Position numbers and translations under genes: made by a program
DNA from: Pelargonium cotyledonis
Taxonomy: Eukaryota; Streptophyta; Magnoliopsida; Geraniales; Geraniaceae
DNA: 20,595 nt
Assembly: GCA_036897625.1 (NCBI GenBank)
Contig: JAYMTA010001327.1
Span: 1-20,595, forward strand
Reading direction: 5' to 3'
Notes under the pieces: generated by a model
What the model was told of the DNA's origin: nothing
Databases searched by the model: none
What the model saw: the letters and a program-made list of their open reading frames with translations, nothing else
In this document: one piece after another, positions 1-8,037 of the stretch
Layout: each line of letters opens with the position of its first letter
Position numbering within the stretch: the stretch's first letter is position 1

Positions 1-2402
1 TCGAGATCCCAGGTCGAGTCCCCAGTGCTAGGTACTCACTCAACACCCAATTTTTAACATTTCATCTGGGTTTTGCTGAAATGGCTTGAATCTGCAATTT
101 TCCATCTGGGTTTTGTTAGAAATGCTCAAATTTGTAATTTTTCATCTGGGTTTTGTTAAAAACGCTTATATTTGTAATTTTTCATCTTGGTTTTGCTTAA
201 AATGCTATGAATTCATTATTTTTTTACTACTGGATTTTACTGTTTTATTCAAGAATTGTTTGGTTTACTGGTAGCTAAGATGTGGAGGGAAGAGAAGAGG
301 AGGAAAACAAAATCTTGAATCTTAATCTTTTATTCACAATGTTTACTTTGTCAAGTGTATCTAAATTAGTCACAGTCTAGGCTTTTTGGTATTTTTTAAC
401 CTTGTCTTATTTTACTGGACTTTCTAGTTGTGATTCTTAAAGTGATTTTAAGGTGATTTTAAGAAAACTTATGATTTTCTTTATTACCTATCACCTTTTA
501 CTAGACTTTTTAAATTGATGAGTTATGAAAGTAGTTTGATGTAGGATTATAGGTCAGTTGATTTTTTTTTTTTTTTGATTGCATAGATCAGTTGATTTGA
601 TTAACTAGGACATTTAGAAGTTTGGATATTCTCATGATCACTACTTTATTTCTCACTAGTGGATATAAATTCTGTTCCTATTTAAGAACAGTTAATGTCC
701 ATAAAGAGATTGATCATGAAATAAGGGTTTTGGGTTCTTAAGTGGCCCTCTTCACTTTGACTTTTTGAATAGCTGATTTATGAAAGTAGTTTGTTATAGG
801 ATTTTGGCCTGATTTGATTTAATTAACCATCACATTTAAAATTTTGAATATTCTTATCATGATTTGTTCACTATTTCATTTCTCACTAGTGGATGTAGAC
901 TATGTTCTTATTTAAGAACAGTTAATGTCAATAAAGAGTTTGATAAAGAATATAGGGTTTGGGGTCCCTTAGTGGTTCATTATGGAAATTTCTCTTCAAT
1001 TACCTTCTTTGGCTTTACTAGCTTTTGCTTTGTTAGTAAAGTTCACTTGTGCATTTTTTTGCATTCATAATTGGGAGTATTATTAATAAATAGTACTTAC
1101 TTGTGTGAACTGTGATCATCTAATTTTTTGTAGTGTTAGCGTGTTTGGAGTTTCAGCGGAGTCCATGCAGTGTTCTATTGATTCAAAAGGGAACAGTGTA
1201 CCTACCATTCTCTTGCTAATGCAGGAGCGCTTGTACACGCAAGGGGGGCTTAGGGTATGAACATATAAGTGACCCTATTTTCTTTGGTGTTTGAGTTTCG
1301 TGTTGGATGTGTGTTTAGTTACTTGTTTTGTTGAATGATTTTATAGGCAGAAGGGATTTTTCGGATTAATCCGGAGAACAGCAAAGAGGAACATGTCAGG
1401 GATCAACTTAATAGGGGGATTGTGCCCGATGATATTGATGTCCACTGCCTGGCTGGCCTAATAAAGGCTTGGTTCCGAGAACTTCCATCAGGAGTGTTAG
1501 ATGGGCTTTCGCCGCAAGAAGTTCTCCAATGCAACACAGAAGAGGAGTCAGTTGAGCTTCTGAAGCAGTTAAAGCCAACTGAAGCCGCATTACTCAACTG
1601 GGCTATCGATCTTATGGCTGATGTTGTTGAAGAAGAAGAATTGAACAAAATGAATGCGCGAAACATTGCTATGGTTTTTTCTCCAAACATGACTCAGGTA
1701 AATTTGTAAAGCACCTATCCGTTTTTATCTTTACACTCTTGATTGGTAATTCTATTCAGTTCGATAAAGTTGACAGATTTTCTTGTTTTGTGTCACTTAA
1801 CTTAGATGTCTGATCCATTGACGGCTCTGATGCACGCTGTTCAAGTTATGAACTTCCTGAAGACCCTAATTATGAAAACACTAAGAGAGCGCGAGGAAGC
1901 AACAACAACTGGAGGATACTCACCGATGTCATCTCACTCATCGTATAGGCAAACTGAGGAGGACATTGAAAGTCAACGGGAGATGGATACCAGCGGTGAG
2001 TTGAGAGGGCCAGCATCAGACTATGATGATCACACCCATTATAGCGATAGCTGCGAAGATGGAGATGAAGTTGAGTCATTGGGGGAGATAGAAGAATGCT
2101 TCTTGAAGCAATTAGGAGTTAACAAAACTACTGAAAATGGTTCCCTAGAACAACAACAACCTGTCACTGATTCGCTTAGAGATTGTGCGAGTCAAAGCTG
2201 TTCTGGCTTCAATATGGAGTCTGATATCACATTTGCAGACAGCAAATACAATTCTGGCTCGAGCACAAGTGATGGAGAAGACTCTGGACTAAAGGTTGAA
2301 ACAAATATCCCGACTAAAGCATGCGAAGAAGAAAAAGAAGACGACAGTAGTGATGTGGAAATGGAAGACAGATTGGAGTCTTCTGGTGTCTGCAACCAGT
2401 GA
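1..2402 (+). CDS. RopGAP (CRIB-type Rho/ROP GTPase-activating protein), 5'-truncated by the window
   Basis: Exons are 1-31, 1134-1254, 1347-1697 and 1806-2402, with GT-AG introns of phases 2, 0 and 0. They encode about 365 C-terminal residues; the CRIB domain and start codon lie upstream of the window. The first 31 bases read EIPGRVPSA, matching the family linker between CRIB and GAP. The GAP domain starts at VFGVSAESMQ. Visible hallmarks are EGIFR with the catalytic arginine finger (codon 1362-1364), LAGLIKAWFRELP, and MNARNIAMVFSPNM with the conserved asparagine. Exon 4 finishes the domain (SDPLTALMHAVQVM) and adds a Ser/Asp/Glu-rich tail containing GEIEECFLKQLGV. Family knowledge: these proteins bind active ROP through CRIB and speed GTP hydrolysis, acting in polar growth and hypoxia signalling at the plasma membrane and cytoplasm. 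The catalytic residues are intact, so the gene looks functional. Confidence 0.95.
63..222. repeat. Four tandem copies of a 40-bp unit in RopGAP intron 1
   Basis: The phrase CATCTGGGTTTTG (last copy CATCTTGGTTTTG) recurs exactly every 40 bases, at 63, 103, 143 and 183. Each copy ends in an AATTTT-like T-rich tract. Copies 2 and 3 are most alike and copy 4 is the most diverged. The array begins 31 bases after the donor site at 32. It creates a spurious open frame with repeated HLGF/SSWF phrases, which is not a gene. Confidence 0.9.
504..985. repeat. Tandem segmental duplication of about 240-255 bp inside RopGAP intron 1
   Basis: Copy 1 spans 504-758 and copy 2 spans 759 to about 985, directly abutting. 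Shared landmarks are GACTTTTT (504/759), ATGAAAGTAGTTTG (525/780), TTTCTCACTAGTGGAT, and TTAAGAACAGTTAATGTC (near 682/922). The offset falls from 255 at the start to 240 near the end, mainly because copy 1 carries an extra T-rich stretch at about 554-597. Substitutions throughout indicate an old duplication. There is no coding content. Confidence 0.85.
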
Positions 2403-3019
2403 ATTTGTTCAACTGACGTTTGGTTTTAGTTTATAACACACCCGGTAGAAAACATTGTTTGCTGATTTTTGTTTGCTCTCTTAAAGCGCAGTTGCTTGTG
2501 TAAATTGGGAGTGTGTGTTTACTTGCGGTGTGGATTGCGAGAGAGTCAAGGTTCAGCTCGGGGCTGAACTTGTGTTCTTGTTCGGTTTGTGTCAGTTCGG
2601 AGGATTTCTAACGTCTTCGTTGACATTTTTTAGAAGTCTAATCCCTGCAGCAACATATGCTAAAAAAACTCTGTAATATTATGATTAATGGAGCTTGGTT
2701 TGTCCAAAATCTTGTGCCTGTTAAGACTTGATTTTCAGGAATGAAAGTTCCATTCTTCATGTCATAAAATACCACTTTTCTCTCTTGCAACACAGATTCT
2801 TCCAATGAATCACATAAAGACAAAGGCCATGGCCATAAAATATACAAAGAGCCATGTGAAATTTGAAGCTGCTAGTTTAGCATTCACTAAACAAAATGGT
2901 ATAAGCTATGTACAATTGTGAGAGGTTCAAGAACTTGAAGCAATGAAAACAGATCTGAAATACAGAGTCGAGCAAACAGAAAACAATAATTTAAGAAGCA
3001 GCTAAACAACATTAATTAT
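2403..3019. other. Convergent 3' flanks of RopGAP (+) and the acidic-protein gene (-)
   Basis: This 617-bp stretch separates two genes that point at each other. Its left part, to roughly 2690, reads as the RopGAP 3' UTR: T/G-rich, ending near an AATATTATGATTAATGG stretch that could serve as a plant-style polyadenylation region. The right part, from about 2700, is probably the 3' UTR of the minus-strand gene. No clear AATAAA decides either end, and no other gene is visible. Confidence 0.5.
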
Positions 3020-3442
3020 CTATGAAGCCAAGCAAGTTTCCCAGAAAATCCTGCTCTTCTCCATCTCATTCATCATCATCACTTCCTTGCTTGAATCAAC
3101 TGAAGAACTTGGTTTCTCTTCAACATACTCACCAGCCCAATGTATCTCCTCCTCCTCACCTTTCTCATATTCATCATCATCACCAACAACACCATAAGAT
3201 GCCATAACAGTATCTTCTTCATCATCACAGCCATTGAAATCATCAGTGACACAAGAGCAAGAATAAGAGGAGCAACCATGATCTGGCAAGTCATAGCTGC
3301 AAGATTCTGCATCATCATTATCTTGATCAAGAACACGATCCTCCATGGTGGAGGGTTGATCTGAAGAACCCACCTGATCTGAATCACCTGTGGCTTCAAA
3401 GAGCAAGAAAGGAGACACATCCACAAGATTCCTCAGATCCAT
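3020..3442 (-). CDS. Small acidic protein of unknown function (140 residues from the only in-frame ATG)
   Basis: From ATG at 3442-3440 to TAG at 3022-3020 the product starts MDLRNLVDVSPFLLFEATGD, passes through a long Asp/Glu/Ser-rich, Cys-containing middle, and ends EMEKSRIFWETCLAS. No catalytic domain, signal peptide or membrane segment is visible. A hydrophobic N-terminal patch and a short conserved-looking C-terminal motif flank a low-complexity acidic centre, which fits a small nuclear or adaptor-type plant protein; that is inference. The same frame stays open upstream and looks coding there (PSLLSYKKLVQERSYLAG, about 3443-3505) but has no ATG. The true start may therefore lie in an upstream exon joined at the acceptor-like TTTCAG near 3537. 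I do not recognise the family with certainty. Confidence 0.65.
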   Translation of the reverse strand: MDLRNLVDVSPFLLFEATGDSDQVGSSDQPSTMEDRVLDQDNDDAESCSYDLPDHGCSSYSCSCVTDDFNGCDDEEDTVMASYGVVGDDDEYEKGEEEEIHWAGEYVEEKPSSSVDSSKEVMMMNEMEKSRIFWETCLAS

Positions 3443-3675
3443 CCCTGCCAGATATGATCTTTCTTGCACAAGTTTCTTATAGCTGAGTAGAGAGGGAGTT
3501 TTGAGCTTTTCTTTTTCTTTTCTTTTTTTTGACAAAGCTGAAATGGTGGTGTAGTGATGTACAATCTCTAATCCTTGATTTGTTTGGCCACAAAAAAGAA
3601 AGAGTTGTTTAAAATATTGAAAAGAAAGGACATCAAGTGTTTTAGCTGAGAAAGTGATGTCAAAGCTACTAAATA

Positions 3676-4323
3676 CTTGTTTGGTAACACTCGTGACACT
3701 TTATGGGAGCTACCACAAATATAAACAAAATTTAAATGAGAACTATTTTCAACTATTCGGTAAAATGCATAAAATTATGATTTAATTGAGACGAGCTTTT
3801 GCGGAGCTCCTTTAAGGAGCTGATTCCTACATGAATTCTTCTAGTGGGATATTGGTCTTCTTCTTGGAAGAGAGATAACATGTAAATTACTTGTTTACCT
3901 ACATAAAACGCAGATTGAGTTGAAATGATTTGTTCATATGATTTACCGATTTTATTATTCTTTTCTTTCAGTCTATACCATGGGGTTCCTGAAAAAGCCC
4001 GCAAATTCGTGGTTGACATCTTTAAGCCGTTTTACCACATCCAGATTAATCCACATACAAGGGTAAGTCACAGTTAAAACTCATCCCTCTCCCCATAGAT
4101 ATATTAAGCGCTGATTTTCCACTCACGTAACATGTGTTGCCAACTGCACCATTACCATTGTGTATTATGGTTATAAATCAGTTATCGAACACCTTATGAC
4201 AATATATAAGTGACTTTTACATAAAACTCAACTTTTAGAACGCCTACTTACCGTTTGAATCAGCTCCTTACCAACCCTCTAGAGTTTTATGAGCCTCTAA
4301 AGTTTTATGAGTTACCAAACAAG
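3676..4323. mobile_element. Probable non-autonomous DNA transposon (MITE-like) with terminal and internal inverted repeats
   Basis: The left end begins CTTGTTTGGTAACACTC and the right end, read on the other strand, begins CTTGTTTGGTAACTCAT. Similarity continues with small gaps for about 30 bases (ACTTTA, then GAGCT or GGCT). A second inverted pair lies inside: AAGGAGCTGATTC at 3814-3826 and its exact complement at 4257-4269. The left arm also holds a near-palindrome at 3805-3821. No transposase is encoded in the 648 bp. I could not find a convincing target-site duplication (left flank CTACTAAATA, right flank ACCTAAAAGT), so the superfamily is undetermined and the exact ends are provisional. 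Confidence 0.5.
3972..4062 (+). pseudogene. Isolated 91-base exon-like fragment inside the 3676-4323 element
   Basis: The stretch is framed by TTTCTTTCAG on the left and AGG|GTAAGT on the right, both near-ideal splice sites. It reads without a stop as 30 codons after one base: LYHGVPEKARKFVVDIFKPF continuing to INPHTR, a natural-looking protein segment. A second frame is also open (starting YTMGFLKKPANSW) but looks less natural. No partner exons are recognisable within several kilobases on either side, and it sits between the inverted repeats of a putative transposon. A captured gene fragment is the simplest reading; chance is not excluded. I do not recognise the parent protein. Confidence 0.4.
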
Positions 4324-5220
4324 ACCTAAAAGTTCAACCCCAAACAATCAATTTCAAAGCTAAAGTTGTCATCTTCTAGAAGGAATACCAGGAAATGATG
4401 AAAAGAGAACAAAACATTGTAGCCAGTAGCCACCAATCTTCTAGAAACCCTGAAAAGAAAATTAGAAAAAAAAAATGAAAATTTGGATTTATATAATATG
4501 ATCTAGAAGAATATGAATTCTCTCTCCCACATGTCGGCTGACTATTGTTTTCACATAGAATTAATGGTGACGCTACACCCTATTTGTATACTCTAAAGTC
4601 TAAATAAACAAGAATTTAGGTATTTTATGCTTTCAATTCTCTTCTTCAATGGGTACCCAATTCTAGATATTTTGATTACCTCACTACACTACTGGATCTG
4701 CCGACAATTTTCTCCTTCAATTCAAGTCCTAATATTTTAACTTTATGTCCATCTTGGTGGTAATGGTATAATAAAGTAGTGTAAGATATTTTTAAGTAAT
4801 TTTTTAATTATTGTCTTGTGATATTAAAGTTGTCAATACCAAACTACTATTATTATTATTTTCATTTACTCGATGTTCAAATTTATGAGACGTTATTCAA
4901 TTTCAGATCAGGTTATTTTGTATCACGTACTTATCGTCTATTTTAAATCGAAAATTTTCAAGATGCGTTTTTTCTGGGTGTACTACTATCTTTTTTCAAG
5001 AGGTGAGAATAGTATAACAGGATTTTTCAAGAGGTAGGAATAGAATAACAAATTGTCAAGGAAATTGGGAGGGTCTTTCAAACAAATTTTAAAACTCGAA
5101 TTGTCAACACGTTCAATTAAGAAAAAAATGAATGTTTTTGAATTCCCATTTATAGTGTCGTCAAATTTTACTCAAATTTCATTTTGCACTATAAGCTGTA
5201 GCTTAAGATATAAAGCTCGG
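4324..5220. other. AT-rich intergenic DNA, no gene seen
   Basis: No coding frame of note, no splice-framed exon and no RNA gene is visible. The stretch contains A- and T-runs and simple ATT repeats near 4850. A short phrase (TTTTTCAAGAGGT) is repeated at about 4991 and 5024. Confidence 0.6.
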
Positions 5221-5224
5221 TAGG

Positions 5225-5575
5225 AGTAGAAATGGTAGTGTTGTAACACAGCACGAACACCAGCATGTTTGAGCTAATGATTAGTAATTATGTTGTGTCG
5301 TGTAAGGCTTCAAAACACGCACACGTGTTGAATTAGTCATGTAAATTAATCCTAAAAACATATCAAAAGTGTAATAGCGTCGTTTCAAACATGTTGATTC
5401 TATCGTACAAAATATGTTGAATCGTGTTGTCAATCACATTGCAACGTGTCATGTCAACAAAACCTATAAACATACTGTATTCGTGTTAGGCCACATAACA
5501 CGATTACTAAACATGTCGTGTTCACGTTGAGACGCGCAACACACAAACAACCTCAAACACGCACAACTACGTGTA
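5225..5575. repeat. Decayed ACACG/CGTGT-rich interspersed repeat
   Basis: About 350 bases are dense in CGTGT and ACACG words in both orientations, for example TTGTGTCGTGTAAGG, ACACGCACACGTGTTG, TTGAATCGTGTTGTC, CATGTCGTGTTCACGTTGAG and AACACGATTACTAAACATG. Such CGTGT-rich phrases occur in plant repeats, and the local composition differs from the AT-rich flanks. No terminal repeats or coding content are recognisable, so I treat it as an old repeat relic of unknown class. Confidence 0.35.
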
Positions 5576-7045
5576 GGAGAGATCAACAAAGAAAGGCAAA
5601 TTATCTGGCGAGAGAATGTACAAGAAGTATATTCCTGATGCGAAATCATTATCAGAGGACCAATTGAGAAAGTTCAGCACAAAATGCAAGCAAGCAAGCA
5701 ATTTAATGTGAAAACCACGACATGACTTGAGTGAGATAGCTACAATTCTGTGCCCAAACTTGAAAATACGTGCACAAATTGCACACGCAAAACCAAATTG
5801 TCTTCCACTGATTGCACCAAAGTTCCAACATAATTGCAATCAAAATGAAGCTGCTCATATCTTTCCACACCAATACCTACCAAAAACATGACTAGGCTCG
5901 CCAATTCCACCTCTAAATATAGGTCAAAAACAAGTTAATTACTAGTCAGATAATGATAATCAAACAAAGAAACTATAACACTAAACCCATGTTCTTGATC
6001 AAGAAAATATGCCATTTGACTTTACTGTTCATGTTGATTTTTTTAAGCTCAGATATCACTTTGAACCGCACCACACTTTTCGTGCGTGCTTGAGAGAAGC
6101 TACATGTCAACAAAGTAGATACTGTTGGTGTCTACATAATTTTTCAATTTGTCGACATGTTCCTAAACCACTTATATGAGATACGTGAAGATTTACTAGA
6201 AAAGGTAAATCAATATTGTGGGGAGAGACAAAACTGGAAATGATATGGTGGAGCAGGATAAACAAGAGCTTAGTCAAAATCATTCTAATTTTTAAACAAG
6301 CTTCAATGATTGTGATAGAAATAATAAAAATTCATACCTCATATGACAGTTTATTTTTGGTAATGTTATGACAAACACAACCTGGAAAAACGTGGGTTTT
6401 GGAGAGTGGAATATACAAGAACAATATTCCATACTTGGACAAAACAAAGTTCCATAAGTGAAAAAAAAACTGTTACATAGGGAAAACCTGGATCCAATCG
6501 AGCCTCTACAACTTTCTTTGAGATCAACAAATTAGAACCTGGAATGAATCTGATCACTAAGCTCAAGTTTACGAGTGCCCGCTTTATCTCAAAAAAAATT
6601 GTTGTTTCTCACAAAAAAAAAAAAAAAGCACATGAGGGTAAAAATCAGAAAATCTAACCTAACTTAATTTCTATTTTCTACAAAAATGTAAAGTGGACAC
6701 TCATCTTGAAACGAAGGGAGTAAATGATTTAAGGCGACTCATCTCACAAGAGTGTTGACTATTGTCCACAGGACAAATCCAAAGTTGAAACATGGGAAAT
6801 AAATTTAATTCAACGGGGTAAATATTTGCACGATAAACTAAGTGAGATGTTTGAGTTCCAAAGTTAGACAGAAACCTTAAGGTGCTAATGACTAATGAGG
6901 ATGGAGAGATCCTAGATATCGCTATGATTAAAGTCACTCAAAAGTCAAAACCTGTTATTTTATAGTTGTGTTCACATATTCATCATGCAGTTGAAAGGGA
7001 ACTTAAAATCAAAACAACGCAGCACACTCTAGAGCTAATCGAAAA
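5576..7045. other. AT-rich non-coding DNA downstream of the Bruno-like gene
   Basis: No supported protein gene. Short open frames on the minus strand here are phenylalanine/isoleucine-rich and show no domain. Several isolated CAG|GT-like junctions occur on the minus strand (near 6378, 6487, 6544 and 6964) but do not assemble into a coding model. A poly-A run lies at about 6612-6627 with no element attached. Confidence 0.55.
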
Positions 7046-7048
7046 TAC

Positions 7049-7094
7049 CTTTGTATGTAGTTCCATGGCAGTATGATGAAGCTTCTTTTCATTC
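7049..7094 (-). other. Exon-like block, possible untranslated or alternative exon
   Basis: On the minus strand GAGGCAG|GAAT enters at 7094 and ACAAAG|GTATTTTC leaves at 7049, giving a 46-base block with good splice consensus on both sides. One frame reads NEKKLHHTAMELHTK. It may be a 3'-UTR exon of the Bruno-like gene or part of a non-coding transcript; splicing cannot be proved from sequence alone. Confidence 0.25.
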
Positions 7095-7285
7095 CTGCCT
7101 CTTCCATCACAAAGCATCCCCAAATTTACTAGGTACAAGAAACAGTTGTAGGATAGAAAGTTCCAATCAAAGCCTTGGATGTAGAATCTAAAATTACAGT
7201 AAGATTCTACAATGACTGCGTCGTTCATGAATGTATATTTGTATCATAGATAAAACAATACAACTATACTTGCCATCAGCAATAC

Positions 7286-7337
7286 CTGAATACACAAAGA
7301 TCAGTGCAGCTGCAAGAATCCATGCCCCTCTTCAAAA
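7286..7337 (-). other. Exon-like block, possible untranslated or alternative exon
   Basis: On the minus strand GTTTCTTTCAG|TTTTG (exon start 7337) and GTGTATTCAG|GTATTG (exon end 7286) frame 52 bases. The acceptor has a good pyrimidine tract. It lies about 0.7 kb downstream of the Bruno-like stop codon in the same orientation and could be a 3'-UTR exon. It has no coding similarity I recognise. Confidence 0.25.
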
Positions 7338-8037
7338 CTGAAAGAAACACAAGCAGATTGTTAATAGAAGTATTGAATGTAAATCTTAAAAATTAAAATA
7401 AAATCTTAAGCATATTGTGTTCAAGAGCACCATCTGACTAGTTCCTAAGTTAGCCATAATTATGAAATGTAAAAAAGGAAGATAAGAAACCACATCCACA
7501 TGCTAATGGCATACGCGTACCTGAATAGAAATTGGACCAGAAACATTGGCAAGCACTTCACATTACTTGGATTTAAGATACGCATTTCCCAATAGTGTTG
7601 GACGGGCAGAACGTGGCAGGACTCATGATCTACAACTACTTCACAGATATGTTATATATTTTGGAAACAGCAACTTTCATCAAAAGAATTGGGAAACTAT
7701 TAAAGCATAATGCACTAGTCAAGCATGTATGTTCCCGGAAATTAAAAGCACCAACAGAATTTTTTGAGAGAAGAATCAATAAATTAATATTAATGTCTAA
7801 ATGAACTTCCATGATACACAAATTACAAATTGTATTGGCACAGAAAGTACCATGAATTACAAGTGTTTGCGATATGAATCCCACGAGGCAATTACAAGTA
7901 GGATGGGACAAGACATGTAATCACAGAGTATCTCCCATTCACCCCCAAAGTGCTGAAATTGCAGCGACTCCTTAAATCCAGGTTGCATGCCACCAGATAT
8001 GGTAGAACAATCTTTCCTTCTATGACTCACCTTCAAA
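7338..8037 (-). other. 3' flank and probable 3' UTR of the Bruno-like gene
   Basis: The stretch next to the stop codon (about 7900-8037) is less AT-rich than the rest and is the likely 3' UTR. It contains a consensus 5' splice site, GAAG|GTGAGT, with GT at 8030-8029. A CAG|GTACGC junction at 7521/7520 could be a donor or acceptor. No protein-coding gene is seen. Confidence 0.45.

Noticed and set aside
63..222. Regularly spaced repeats resembling a CRISPR array
   Set aside because: The whole 40-bp unit is repeated with gradual divergence and no unique spacers, and the setting is a plant intron.
86..274. Open frame of 62 codons on the plus strand
   Set aside because: It is a by-product of the 40-bp tandem repeats; repeated Phe/Leu-rich phrases, located inside an intron.
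6610..6630. Poly-A run as a possible second SINE tail
   Set aside because: No pol III boxes or flanking duplication were found on either side.
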